Shown: positions 37,201 to 48,049 of the stretch, piece by piece
Layout: each line of letters opens with the position of its first letter
Numbering within the stretch: the stretch's first letter is position 1
Assembly (NCBI GenBank): GCA_035079385.1
Contig: JAVHKY010000029.1
Span: forward strand, 9,238,001-9,302,000
Origin: Aspidiotus rigidus
Taxonomy: Eukaryota > Arthropoda > Insecta > Hemiptera > Diaspididae
Direction: 5' to 3'
DNA: 64,000 nt
Made by a program: the position numbers and the translations under genes
Notes under the pieces: model-generated
Database searches by the model: none
What the model saw: the letters and a program-made list of their open reading frames with translations, nothing else
What the model was told of the DNA's origin: nothing

Positions 37201-40200
37201 GGACCAGACATACGAGACCCTAGAGATTTGGTAAACCACTAAAACCCACAATCTTCTGCTACATATACCCAGTCTTCTTGCCGCCGGTTAGAGGACTCTT
37301 CCGCTTGGTCAAATTATGGCGTCAGCAGGCCCGTAGCCGAGGACTTCATGAAAGTTTGGGGAGGGGGTTGAAATTTTCCACACCCCACTTCTCCCCTTTG
37401 TTTAGAGTAAAGGATGGTATTTTGGTATAGAGGGCTCGTCACATCACCTTAGCTACCTACCTAAGCGTGAAAGACCCTCTCATTTTTCCCCTTTTTGTCG
37501 CCTTTGAAGTCTGTGAAATTGGGCTCGAGCTCATTGGTATTAAATTTCACGGTCTATATGGTTCAACCCAGAATACGTAAAAGGAGCGTCTGCTCAGTGT
37601 ATTTCTTATGGGATGGACTCTCTTTTGACAGACAGGTCTTTAATTTATTCTTCTTACATTCTTCCCAAACATTCGATAAGATGACAGAAGTAGAGTTAGT
37701 AAAATGGTGTTCTTCTCATTAATAGAAACAGCCAGTTTGACCTATTACAACACACATGAACAAATTTCAAACGTTTGAAATGAACATGAACTATAGAAGG
37801 TATTTTTAAAGTATTTTCGACGCTGAGTACTATGCCATTCGACGTTTCCTGACATCACCTCTTATTATTGTGCAATACTTATGTATAGTTACCGCGGATT
37901 GTTGCAACGCGTAACGTATCTCGAGCTACAAAATTTTAACGCGCGAGAAGGTACACTTGCCTGTCGCGACGAAGCACGGGAATTAAACATACGTATTGCG
38001 AGTATTGTACAATAATGAGAGGTAATATCGAAAAACAGTAAATGGCATGGTACGCAGCGTCGCAAATACTTCTAGCAATACCTTCTATAGTTCATGTTTA
38101 TTCCAAAAGTTTGAAATTTGTTCATGCGTGACTATTAAACGCCATGAACTCTCCTAATATCTCGATTACTTAGTTCGAATTATATGATTATGTTACAGGT
38201 ACGGAAAATTTTCGACGAAATCGAAGTACAATTTAAAGAAGAGAAGGAAAAAGAAGAACACAATCAACAGGTAAAAATTGGAACAAAATTTGTTCATCAT
38301 AGGGCTGAAACTCGTCTGTACGTTTTTTGTTCATTTATGTTCATAAACACATTATGAGATCTGTACTTCTTCAGTTTCCAATTTTTGGTACTTTTAATCC
38401 ACTGATGAAATTTTTCCAAGTCCCCTCTTCCCCTCTACAAGACTGCCCAGCTGGAAGACCCTGCCATAAATTTCCCATCTTCGTACGTCGAAATTAAATT
38501 CTTCCATTTATCCCTAAAAGCACCCCGTTCAACTGTCGTCGTCGTCGTCGCCAAGCTTCGTTTCCGAGGATTCATTTCCATCACGCTCGCTCTTTGTGAG
38601 CCCTACTATAGCTGATCTGTCAAATTCTTGATCTTTAAGCTATGGAGTCTTGAGCTAAATTTCTCTTGTGACCTTAAAAGTTTGGTTACAACTAAAGTAA
38701 GCTATGCCTAAAGTAGGCTTTTAGGCTAAGATTCTCAAAGTTAACACTCTCTTTCTCACTATGAACTAGGACCGAGTCCGGCCAGTCGTTCGTCAAGAAA
38801 AATACGAGCTAAAGAAAGGCGTGACGTCATCAATGTACTTGAGTTCTTGGAAGTATATAGAGAAGGGACTGGAAAATATTACGAGCATGAGGGCATAACA
38901 TCATCAAGGCCAGACATGACTTCAAATCCCAACAGACGAGAAAATCACGAGTAGAAGAGGTTGACGTCATTAGAGAATGACTTTCGGTGGAAATTCTTTT
39001 AGAAGAGGCACTTACAAAAATCAGAAGGCTCGTTTTTGAGGATCTCTTCCTTCTTATTCACGAGACCTTCCATTGCTGATCAGTCACATCCTTTAATCTG
39101 ATGAGTCGGTTGCAAGAGATGGATGCTTCTCTAGGTCACATAGTCTTGGGTTTCTGTTAACGGCTGAAGATTCCATCACTCTGCTAAATCTCTGATCTCA
39201 ACCTGTTATTGTCTCTGCAGAATTCTTCCCACGTGTTGCTGATCCCGTCGTCATACAATAAATCTTAAGTTCTCCAGCCTTGCCCGAATTCATCGTGCAA
39301 CGCTTATTTGGCAAGTCTTTCCTCCGTTCGATCCACACCAACTGGTTTCTCCTATCAGCTGCTCCACATTCGCTATACTAGGTCCTGCAAATTATGCCAC
39401 AAAGTTGCCTCTGGAATTTTTAGAGTGCTTCGATGTCTTTCCTGCACTTTTTCCAACACTCTTTGCTATATAGCAGGGTGGGAAGCACTACGGCGATCTA
39501 GGTGGACTCCTGCTCTTTAGTCTGAACACCGCCTTACCTGCATTCGCAGTTGTTTCGGCAGTCCGCAAAGCAGATGAATTTAACCCGCAGTGGCAGCTTC
39601 ACCTTGAATATCCTGTTGACTGCAACGCACCACAACAGCGGCCCAAGGACCGACCCCTGCGGTACCCCACAAGTAACTGGGCGCTTCACTGTACCAGCAG
39701 ATGTCTCTGCTTAGATTTTACGACAGCTAAGACACCTGCTGATCATCCTGAGGAGGTATGCGGGCATTTTTACGTCCACGAGAGCTTCCAACATCCTCTT
39801 CCATGGAATCGAATTAAACGCATTTCTTATGTCAAAGCTGACGGCTGCGCAAAACTGAGCGTAGCAATAGTTGACTCGGCTATCCTTTTCAGCCGGATCC
39901 CAGCATCTGATGTACAGCGTCCAGTTTGAGAACCGTACTGACTACTAGAGGACATATCTCTTTCCTTCATATAGCTCTCCAGTCGATTGGCTATAACTCT
40001 CTCAAGGAGTTTCCCAACATTGTCCAGCAGACAAGTGGTCGATAAGAGATGGTAGACCAGCTGGTTCATGCTAGCCTGTCTTTCTTCCATCTCACAGGGA
40101 ACAGTCCCCCAGCAATTGCCGCATTGAATGTATCAACAAGCAGTGCTGAGTCAACTGAATGTATGGCGCTCCAGACTGGATTTGGAATCTCATCTGGGCC

Positions 40201-42739
40201 CGGAACCTTCCAATACTCACCCCGCAGTTTATTGATTACTACATCCACCTCGTCGGTGCCTAGGAGGGATATACCATCCTTCTCTATTATTGATAGTGTT
40301 ACCACTGGTGGTGGCTTCTGTGGGAACAAGCTATCAATGATTTGACCCACAATATCCGGCTTCATTCGGCTCATTGCGGAGAGGCCCCTCAGCTTCTTCA
40401 GTACTATCTTATAAGGCTTTCCAAACGGGCCATCCTCTGCCATCTCACACAACTATTGCCATGCAGCATTCTTGTTGTCTTTCATGGCCTTTATCATCCT
40501 CTCTGCTGCCACCTCTGCATTACCTTCTTGCTCTTATCCTTGATCCCACGTGAGAGCAAGGTAGCTAGCCTTTAAACGGTCGCTGTTCAGCTTCCTAGCG
40601 GCCCATTTTCTTACCAGCTTTAGTAGAGCCAGAAAGTTCCTTGTCTAGTACTGCCCAGCCTTCTATTCTTCGAGCTAGGCTCCCTGAGGCAAAGGTGACA
40701 TCAATAATGAACCCATAACCTTGATGCACTCGGGTAGGAGTGTTGCCAGTCCATTGCAGGCAATGCACTCCCCAAAGACATATCCACAGATATAAGTTCG
40801 GCCAGAACGCCGTTCTCCTGACCAGGCATTGAAATCGCCAACCACAAGGAATTCCTTACTTTGCCGTCTGGATATGCTTTTTTCCAATTTGTTTAGGAAG
40901 TCCTCATACTTCGGGAAGGCGCGATTTGGCGAGAAGTAGCAACTGTCGACAACCATGTCGGTCATCTTCACAGCAACATACCCCTCTCCCGGGACAATTG
41001 CACACTCTGGGCAAACACCAATTGCCACCAAGCCAGTACGGTCTGTATACCACCCTTGTACTCCTGCCACGTTGTAGTACTCACTCACAATTACAAAGTG
41101 CGTTCCCCTCTTGGCTACAAACTGCCACAGGAGATCTTGCGCAAGCTTACAATTCTCCAAATTAACCTGCAGGAATTTGAGTATCCCTGTCATTAGGATG
41201 CCGTCGGTCCTCTTCTGCTATTTCTACGCCCTCGGACCGTGGGCTCTGCAGCACCTATACAGCTTTTACTCCCGATCACCATCTTCTCGACCGCATAGTG
41301 GCCACTTCGGGTCCCGGTGGCAAACCTGTATCAGGTGTCCTACGTACTGAAGTATAGCAAAGCTAATACAGATTGCTTAGCATATCAATTTTCACTCAAA
41401 GATGCTGTATATTCCATCAACATAATAATATGATAGGAGGGGGACTCGGAAAAATTTGTTTCGCGCTCGTAATATAATATAAAAGGGGGACTTATGGTGT
41501 TTGAAGCATTGCACTAAAGGGGCTTAGCTAAGTAATATACGAAGCATTGCATGTTTAGTTACTTGAAGGAGCTGTCCTAATGCGGGTCATATTTTTGAGG
41601 TTCCTTAAATCTAATCGTCGACTTTATTGTCGAATATTCCGTACTACTCACACTAATTCGGAATTCAGTTGGTTCTTTCACGATCGAGAGAAAGGAACTC
41701 ATAATTTGTCATTAAACTTCTGTTCTGTATCCATTACGGATAACGCATTATTTAAAATGCTGTCAAAGGTCTCTATAGCCTGGATTTGAGTGATGACGGG
41801 GAAGAGGAAAGCTGAAGAACGACGGATCTTGATTTAAAATACTTTCCTTTTATACCAACTCGTACAACGTAATCTAGCGTTACCAGGTCTATCTTAATTG
41901 CTTATATAATAATACAAAGGTGAGTTTTATTCATATCACGTGGAATGTAGTTTAGTGATGTTATGTGGGCAGATGCAAAAACGTATAAAGGAGGAAATAC
42001 GAGCATTGCGATCGGAATTAGTAATGAAAGATGAATTGTTACAACAACTGAATGTCGAATGCAAGGAACTGAAGAAACAACTTCAAAACTTACAAAAAGA
42101 GAAAGAACAAACCAGTTCGCTAACTACGATGCTGATAAATGAGCAGGTGAGTTCTGCACAAATGCTGTAAATGGAAATAAATCTAGGTAATGAATAAAAA
42201 TGATTGAAAAAAGGAGAAAACCGCACGTACATGACCTAATAGACTTGACTGACAAGAAGTTGGAGAAACTTCTGTACTTTATCGTACGTAACTTGTAACT
42301 GTAATGTACAGGCCTGGGTTTCTGTATTTCAGAGTCAATACAAAATGGAATTGGAAGAGGAACGCTTGAAACGACAACATGCTCAAAACGTGCTGGAAAA
42401 TTTGAAACGACGATTTTCCTTCGAGAAAAGTCAATCTTTCAGAGAGGGTTACGATCTAGCTAGACGAGTCATCCACGTGCAAGAAGAAGGTGAACATAAC
42501 TCTTATTTACGTCGTTATTTAAACCGTACACGTCCGTAACAATATATTATTGTATTAAGTATACAGACGTAAATAAATCCCATTTGTATAAACATTTCGT
42601 CGAACGTCGCAAGTTTTTACGCGCATCTGTTGAAATAAAATTAAACAATTTTTAACCGATTTCGATTTTTCTAGGTTTATTACAGCAATTAGAAATGTTA
42701 GAAGAGATGCAACGAATTTTGGGTGATGAAAATCGTTAA
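19286..42739 (+). CDS. EFCAB4/CRACR2-like EF-hand coiled-coil protein, complete, 8 exons
   Basis: The vertebrate relatives CRACR2A/B regulate store-operated calcium entry through Orai/STIM. The exons are 19286-19387, 35976-36087, 36571-36709, 36789-36963, 38199-38270, 41973-42146, 42333-42489 and 42675-42739. Phases agree at every junction and give 331 residues. Residues 1-75 hold two EF-hands (loops DRENKGFIVKRD and DAEKNGFLTLEQ) separated by LLPEQLEIVFDTLD, the family linker. Both loops lack the usual final glutamate, so calcium binding may be weak. From about residue 120 to the end the sequence is highly charged coiled coil. It ends GDENR-stop without a Rab-type GTPase domain, like the short CRACR2B/EFCAB4A form. 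The start is set by the in-frame TGA just upstream. Intron 1 is about 16.6 kb and intron 5 about 3.7 kb. An alternative relative is RASEF. Confidence 0.88.
19388..25100. other. Intron 1 of the EF-hand gene, first part; no exon seen
   Basis: Only short unsupported frames. An inverted repeat joins 20962-21006 (AAGATGGTAAGTGCGGACG) to 21063-21105. A TATACTAGG-like remnant lies near 22900-22930 and long poly-T tracts near 23038 and 24021. Proline-rich minus-strand frames at 19.6-21.7 kb may be old LINE debris but carry no motif. Confidence 0.4.
25147..25444. repeat. Inverted repeat with ~70-bp arms
   Basis: The arm 25147-25218 (GACATGTACAATTTTATTTT, GAACAGTACAGATGACCG, TTTCGAACCTG) recurs inverted at 25376-25444 with a few changes. 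The loop is about 155 bases. The B-box-like string GGTTTCGAACC was considered for a tRNA, but no cloverleaf surrounds it. Confidence 0.55.
25970..26143 (+). repeat. Truncated AAGCTTAAG-type hAT MITE
   Basis: It begins CAAGGGCGGTAAGC and continues with repeated GCTTAAGCTTAAGG and TTCGCTCAAGCTTAAGG blocks, matching the element at 61857-62239 in inverted orientation. It stops at GCTGAAAGTAC, an internal point of the complete copy, so the right half is missing. Confidence 0.6.
26410..26790 (+). mobile_element. Penelope-like reverse transcriptase fragment
   Basis: Plus-strand frames read IAVMEKDDYR, then a stop, then KVKSYIAENEY. After a frame change come LVKLHKVNRSTRPLI and NSILQSSRYKVAKIATRFI. 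These match the N-terminal part of Penelope-type RTs (the ADKG..VVM, LPKIHK and RPI..S.PTY..AK blocks). It differs from the element at 16.9-18.4 kb at most positions, so it is a second lineage. It breaks off where the large foldback element begins. Confidence 0.75.
28445..28571. mobile_element. Short hairpin insertion in the foldback centre
   Basis: A 127-bp AT-rich segment is flanked by a perfect 13-bp direct repeat, CAGATGAATCATA (28432-28444 and 28572-28584), which marks an insertion. Its core is a hairpin: ACAAAAATTTACAAAACCGC pairs with GCGGTTTTGTAAATTTTTGT around AAAATTTTATTTT. Confidence 0.65.
28845..28874 (+). ncRNA. Hammerhead-ribozyme-like motif
   Basis: The conserved hammerhead core is present in order: CTGATGA, then a 5-bp stem GTCGC/GCGAC closed by the GNRA-type loop GTGA, then GAAAC, then GTC. 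One unpaired T separates the first core strand from the stem. Stem III would be very short, as reported for hammerheads of Penelope-like elements, which may act as dimers. Stem I pairing was not demonstrated. An AT-rich tail with a long poly-A run follows. It is inserted in the right arm of the foldback. Confidence 0.6.
30082..32974. other. Intron 1, middle part; no exon supported
   Basis: A 99-codon frame at 31286-31585 looks protein-like (CEEAERWLLLHDDLLLMNR) but has no known signature, and no matching splice signals were found. TATACTAGG-like remnants lie at 31640-31760. Two copies of the ~45-bp CTATATATGATAGG unit are at 32085-32165. Confidence 0.35.
32860..33780. other. Extremely AT-rich island, possible organelle-derived DNA
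   Basis: G and C are rare across this stretch compared with its surroundings. A frame around 33290-33482 stays open for about 60 codons only if TGA is read as tryptophan, as in mitochondria (ILGI-W-INMIIIS and onward), and ends at TAA. A short upstream frame reads DPIFHIEFKFVDVLTKN. Neither is a recognised mitochondrial gene. A hairpin MITE interrupts the island at 32975-33121. It could equally be simple AT-rich intron. Confidence 0.3.
32975..33121. mobile_element. Hairpin MITE with GAGTCGCGC ends
   Basis: The left half (GAGTCGCGCTCAGCGAAACC, then ATGTACCAAGTCGG, poly-A, ATCCGATTTTT) is inverted in the right half with few mismatches, leaving a ~45-base loop. No clear target duplication. The AAGTCGG-poly(A) core resembles the inner part of the MITE at 10652-10800. 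Confidence 0.65.
34626..34763. mobile_element. Hairpin MITE with TGTGACC ends
   Basis: TGTGACCTGCGATGAGAAAA and GGATGCTCATTG on the left are inverted on the right. The centre is a second hairpin around TTGGACATCTAA with arms TTTCTCTCTTA and TAAGAGAGAAA. It shares the TGTGACC terminus with the element at 10652-10800. Confidence 0.65.
35342..35817. mobile_element. Full-length CAGGGAACC-family element
   Basis: It starts TTAACAGGGAACCGCTTTTA and ends AATAAAACAAGTTCCCTGTTCA, imperfect inverted termini of the dispersed family. The left TTAA suggests TTAA target choice; the right copy has decayed to TTCA. The interior has no open frame with similarity to a transposase. It ends about 160 bases before exon 2 of the EF-hand gene. 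Confidence 0.6.
37060..37215 (+). repeat. TGACGTCATC dispersed repeat, copy 1
   Basis: GCGTGACGTCATCAATGT, then a ~60-bp spacer, then ATTACGAGCATGAGAG and TGACGTCATCAAGG. The same order recurs at 38800-38945 and, inverted, at 62325-62490. Confidence 0.6.
37751..38130. mobile_element. Inverted-repeat element in intron 4
   Basis: The ends CACACATGAACAAATTTCAA and onward to AACTATAGAAGGTATT are inverted at 38080-38130. Arms are about 60-70 bp with a few differences. The interior is richer in CG than the surroundings (CGCGTAACG, GACGCTG). No transposase. A reliable target duplication was not found. Confidence 0.6.
38800..38945 (+). repeat. TGACGTCATC dispersed repeat, copy 2
   Basis: It matches 37060-37215 in order and spacing, with about 80% identity by eye. 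It includes GCGTGACGTCATCAATGTAC, TATTACGAGCATGAGGGC and CATCATCAAGGCCAGACAT. Confidence 0.6.
39310..41193 (-). mobile_element. R1-clade non-LTR retrotransposon, degenerate, in intron 5
   Basis: From 41193 down, the frame begins LKFLQVNLENCKLAQDLLWQ and contains ECAIVPGEGYVAVKM, CYFSPN and FLVVGDFNAWS, the APE-type endonuclease signatures of R1-like elements. Further down, WKVPGPDEIPN and LLDNVGKLLERVIANRLE are RT fingers. GVPQGSVLGPLLW near 39660-39620 is motif B. The YADD position near 39570 reads CFADC, so a catalytic aspartate is lost. A C-terminal piece, LPTLLYSKECWKK, is near 39470. Frameshifts and stops separate the blocks. Insertion is antisense to the host gene. Confidence 0.85.
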
Positions 42740-43900
42740 GAAGAGCGCTATAGAGAAGCTCCACAAAAAATTGCACACGATGAGAAGGAGCAGCCTTGTT
42801 CCGAGAAAGTTTTTCTAGTCCGCAAAAAAAAACAAAAATATTAAGACGCGATGCGCCCACGGTGTTTCCAAAGAATCATTATCTCATTTTCACAAAACAT
42901 AATTTTTTAAGCTACCTAGGTATTAATTTTGACTTCGTTTGTTAAGTTTTAAATTTCTCACGTTGAAATTATAACTTTATTTCCTATGGTAAGAGAGGTC
43001 GAAATCCTGTACATACAGTGAATGTTTTTCCTATTTTGTTATCAACGTTATTAAACTCATTGCTGTTGGTGCCATCTTATTTTAACTTCCTGTTTTGTCA
43101 TTCTAATGCTTGATATCGAGAATCGAGACCTGTTTCAGAAGTTAAAGAAAATATTGTTATTAGACTACCTTGGGCTGGGCTGAAAATAAGCTTAGCTACT
43201 TCCGAAACCGACCAGTCGAATTTGCATCCAGGCTGTGTAAGGACTAAATTCTCTAGCTAACTGCCATTACTGCATCCTACACTGTATGAGCAAATTTCAT
43301 AAAATTATGTTCCGAGCTTTTTGTCTTTCATACAAAATCAATTACTGCTACCCTGAATTGTTTTTAACGTCTTTCTCATGTATGATATAGTCTACTTCAA
43401 ACCGATCTCAAACCGACGTTAATCCGAAGACGGTGACGTACAGGCTCCCCCTTGCAGCATTCTGTATGTTTGATGACTTCGGTACTCGCAGACAGAATGC
43501 GAAGTCTTAGGACCATGGAGAATTTACATTGTAGATCTTGAGAAGTATAAAAAATCTTCTTTTATTTCTGTCAAGCTTGCATCCTCAGAAGAAATCTATC
43601 AAAAGACTTTGACTTGATTTAAAAAGTTTTATTTATTTTCTTCTTTGATCCCCAAATAAAAGAGATGGTGGTCTCATCAGAAGACACGGAAAAAATTAGA
43701 TGCCATTGCGAGACTGCAATCCCGAGTCCCCCTCCTATCATATAAATCTTAGAGCCTGAACTTTTTCCCAGTCCCAAAATGATGACGTGACAACTTGAAC
43801 GCGCTGCAATTTCATGGAAGTTGTCGTTTTTCTAAGCCCCCCCCCCCCCTCCTGTCATGTATAGCTCAACAGTGGAAATTTTAAGAGCGAACCTATTTTA
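42740..43900. other. 3' flank of the EF-hand gene
   Basis: This probably contains the 3' UTR. The only candidate poly(A) signal noted is ATTAAA at 43050-43055. No further exon or repeat was recognised up to the satellite-rich block. Confidence 0.4.
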
Positions 43901-43904
43901 TGAG

Positions 43905-44916
43905 GGGTTTTTGTGAAGTTCGCCGTATGCCGTACGCCGTACGCCGTCCGGCAAAAATTTTAGATAAATTTTGACCATCCCTCCTATCATATATGACTCG
44001 AGAGTTGAAATTTTTCCAAGTCCCCTCTCCATAACGTCATCGTCCGCAAGCGCAGGCGGGCCGTGTGTCGTCCAGCGAAAAACTTAGAAAACTTTTGACT
44101 CCTATTGTATATAGCTTGGAGCATGACATTTTTCTAAACTTAGAAAACTTTCGAATCCTATTGTGTATGGCTTGGAGGATGAAATTTCTACAAGTCCCCC
44201 TTCTATCATAATATAGCTCGAGAATGAAAATTTTTCAACTGGGAACCAGTTTCATGTTTTTTTTTTTTTTTAAGAAATTTGCCGTGCGCCATCCACCGTC
44301 CAACAAAAATCTTGAAAAAATTTTGACCCTAGAGGTATATATGATGGGGACTTCAAAATTTCTAGTATCGAGCTATATATGATAGGAGAGGGACTTGGAG
44401 AAATTTCGACTCTTGACGGGACTTGAAAAAATTTTGACTCTTGAACTATATATGATAAGAGGGGTCTCGAGCTATGCATGATAGGAGAGGGACTTAGAAA
44501 AACGACAGCTTCCTCAACGAAGTAACACAGGGAACCTGTCTTATAAGTCATATTATGGGATTTGATATTGTGAAATAAAGGAAGCCTAGACCTAGATAAA
44601 ACTAGTATAAAGAAGGCCTAGACCTACTATAAGCCAAGTATAATATAGTTTGAGAGTCTAAATTTTCCTGGAATCTCGAGCTATATATGATAGAAGGGGG
44701 ACTTAGAAAAATTCCCATCATAAATGGCTCGAGAGTAGGAAGTTTTCTAAGTCCCCCTCCTGTCATATATATCTCGAAAGACAAAATTTTTTTCAAGTAC
44801 CCCTCCTATCATATATAACTCGAAAGTCAAAATTTTTCCAAGTTTTTTGTTGGACGGCGGACGGCGCACGGCAAATTTCTCAAAAAGCCTCCCGTAGAAC
44901 AGGTTCCCTGTTAAAA
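43905..44916. repeat. Cluster of CAGGGAACC-family elements with satellite units
   Basis: Forward termini lie near 43885 (degenerate) and 44233 (CTGGGAACCAG), an internal CAGGGAACCTG at 44529, and an inverted terminus ending at 44916 (ACAGGTTCCCTGTTAA). Next to the termini are GCCGT-rich strings (GCCGTACGCCGTACGCCG). Between them the ~45-bp unit CTCGAGCTATATATGATAGG + GGGACTTGGAAAAATTT occurs in both orientations. A ~160-bp segment (GGATTTGATATTG, CCTAGACC, AGTATAA) recurs at 50.9 and 54.2 kb. Confidence 0.65.
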
Positions 44917-44929
44917 TCTATATCCAGTA

Positions 44930-46230
44930 TTTCGTTCATCAAATATAGGTCGATGATAATCGAAACACGTCTGCCGAGTTCGAAAAAAAAATTCTCCAGT
45001 CGCAGAAAGGCTTAGAAATAGTAAATATCGAAAAAAAAACACTTTTCAACCTGGAGAATCCTGAATTTTAGTATTTCGATAATACAAGAAGGTCAATTCT
45101 TATATAAGCACGTTCGCCCGGTTCGAACAAAATGGTCAAAAAATTGTCCAGTTACTGGAACGGTCTAGACATACAAAAAATTCGAAAAAATCCCTGAATT
45201 TTGGTATTTCGATTAACGATTAGGTCAATTCTAATAGAAACACGACCGCCGAGTTAGAAAAAAATAGTCAACAAATTCTCCAGTCGCTAAAATGTTTTCG
45301 AAATGGCAAAAAATCGAAAAAAATCCACTTTTTCATCATGGAGAATCCTTTTGGTATTTTGACTAACGATAAGGTCAATATTCTTACATAAACACGTCCG
45401 CCGAGTTGAAAAGAAATAGTCAAAAAATTCTCCAGTCGCTGGAACGGTCCACAAATACAAAAAAATCAAAAAAATCCACGTTTCCAACATTGACAACCGT
45501 GAGTTTTGGTATTTCGTTCATCAATTAGGTCGATTCTCATGTAAACACATCCGTCGAGTTCGAAAAAATTAGTAAAAAAATTGTCTAGTCGCTGGAACGG
45601 TCGAGAAATACAAAAAAATCAAGAAAAACGACTATTTCAACCTGGAGAAGCCTGAATTTTAGTATTTCATTCATAGATTAGGTCAACCTTCATGTAAACA
45701 CGTCCGACGAGATCGAAAAAATTAGTCAAAAAATTCTCCAGTCACTGGAACGGGCCAGAAATACAAAAAAATCGAAAAAACACACTTCTGCAACCTGGAG
45801 AATCCTGAATTTTGGTATTTCGATCAACGATAAGGTCAATTCGTATATGAACACGTCCGCCCAGTTTGAAAAAATTAGTCAAAAAATTCTCCACTCACTA
45901 AAAAATGGTCTAGAAATACAACAAAATTGAAAAAATCCATTTTTTCAACCTGGAGAATCCTGAATTTTGGTATTTCGTTCATTTACGTCAATACTTATGT
46001 GAACACATTTGTCGAGTTCAAAAAAAAAAAAATAGTCAAAAAATTCTCCAGTCGCTGAAACGGTCTAGAAATAGTAAAAAATCGAGAAAATACACGTTTT
46101 TAACATGGAAAATCCTAAATTTTAGTATTTCGTTTACTGAAGGCCAATTCTTATAAAAACACGTCCGCTGAGTTTGTAAGAAATATTAAATAAATCCTCC
46201 AGTCGCTGGATCGTTCTGGAAATAGTAAAA
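44930..46230 (+). repeat. Tandem array of nine ~150-bp units
   Basis: The string GGTATTTCG-type starts recur near 44932, 45073, 45203, 45353, 45507, 45662, 45815, 45969 and 46123, so the period is mostly 150-155 bp. Each unit also contains AAACACGTCCGCCGAGTT, AAATTCTCCAGTCGCTGGAA and AAAAATCGAAAAAA. The unit is the same as that forming the arms of the foldback at 26812-30081. There are no coding frames of note. Confidence 0.9.
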
Positions 46231-48040
46231 AATCGAGGAGCGCGAAGCCGAAGACAACGGGACACGTGAGAGTCGGCAACGACTGAACACCGCGTCGCGT
46301 CGTGTAAGTGTGTTGCGCCCGTGTTAGTGTACCAGCGGAGCGCGTATTCAACGTACAGAAAGGCGCGAGACTGCTGACGCGTATTTCCCCGTTTACAAAC
46401 CTCAATTTTTGGGAGTCTTCCACCCCTCCAAAAATTCTGAAAAAAAAATATGTTTTAGGTGACCGTCCAATACTTCATATATTTTTTTCCAGCTTGGGCC
46501 CTCTGTAACAACATACTTGAAAAATTTTTTTAATAAAAAAATATGCGTTTCATATGGAATTTTTCTTTTTTTTGTTCGAAAAAATTATCATGAATGGTCC
46601 TTGAGATGATTTATTTTCCTTCCAAAGCACAAGAGGATTCATTGAAAATTACGAGCTGTAGAGTTTTTATAGTAAAATATACATTTTTAAATATCACGAA
46701 GGATAGAATAGACTTAGGTGGCTGAAAATTTGGAAATAAGAGTTTCATGCCATCCCCAACAACTTCCGAGAGAATTTCGTTTGCGCAATTCGAGGTAGGC
46801 CTGACGAATTACTCAGAAAAACTATCTGGCATCAGATTAAAAAAAAAATTTGTTACATCATTCTTTAATTCGCTCAAATCTCTCCTAAATCAATCTACAT
46901 TTAGCCTCAGTCGTCAGTTTTCTATTTGCCCAAATAGATATCTTGAATCATTTATTAAAAGGTAAATGATTGATTCAGGTTGGTCAATTGATTATCTATT
47001 GATCAGAACTTCTTCTGATCAAGGCGGGAGAATGTTCAATTATGAACATTTTAAAATAGGTATTTTGTGTTTTGTTTGCATTGTCGTGTCAAGTAAGTAA
47101 TGCGATGTACCTTTGCACGCCTATCAATCCACGTATTGGTACACTTACGGCGGTCAGATGAATCAAGCTTACTCAGCTTGGCAGCATAAAGTCAATGACC
47201 TTAGCGCATAACACACATCTACGTTTAAGAAATTGTAGGCTTATTGAGTTCAAGAAAGCGGCTACCCTGCCTGATTTGTGTTTTATTTACGCATTTGGAA
47301 GATGAATAAATAAATTTAATGAATGAAAAAAATAAAAATTTGCCTTGCAACAATAAGGAAAAATCAATAAAATGAGTAGATTTCGATGGTACAACATATC
47401 GATGAAATATTCGAGTTCTGATTGTCGAGCGGAAAAACCTCTGAATGTGAAGAATATTTTCAGCTTGTTTACAGAGTCAGATCGCAATTTTCCGATTGTG
47501 ACTTGTTGACACTTTTGATGTTGCTATTCATTGAGCGTGTGTGTCATCGCTAATAAGATACAAAGGCACATAATACTCATTCACATCGTGTAAACAAGCA
47601 TTGTTGAAGTGCCAGGTACCTGTGAAATACCCTCTTGAACCCTTCAAGTCACTCCCTCTTTTGAACCATTCAACCAATGAGCAAGAAAGGACCGGCAAAG
47701 TTTGCACACGTCACCTTGCATTCAAGCAAGTGCGTAGTTCGCTCTCTCCTTTCAGCTTTCAACCAGTTCAGTATGTTTATCCTAGATGTGAAAAGTGGCC
47801 GTGTTTTTTTTTCCGTTCGATTTTTCGTTTTGCTCGCGTTTGCATGACGGGGTTTTTTGAAATTATTTTTTGCATGTTTCTTATGTGTACCGGTACATTT
47901 GTCTTGCTTAAACTAATCATGCTGGGATACTAACACTAATATTCTAATTAAAATGTGTACTTTCTTTCAGCCGAAATTATTTTTAGGGCGTCTTTCATAC
48001 CTTTCGAATTTTGATACAATATTTTTTCATTTCAAATAAA
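46231..48040. other. Unassigned region with a short GC-rich segment
   Basis: 46235-46385 is distinctly GC-rich for this window (GCGAAGCCGAAGACAACGGG, ACCGCGTCGCGTCGTG). It could be an unannotated exon or promoter, but no frame is convincing. The rest is AT-rich with no gene recognised. A 110-codon frame at 47601-47933 lacks any signature. Confidence 0.3.
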
Positions 48041-48049
48041 AATTTAAAT

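Noticed and set aside
44930..46230. CRISPR-like array
   Set aside because: The whole ~150-bp unit repeats, with no spacer/repeat alternation, in a eukaryotic setting. It is a satellite.
47601..47933. 110-codon plus-strand frame
   Set aside because: Cysteine- and phenylalanine-rich composition without motif; no splice or polyadenylation support.
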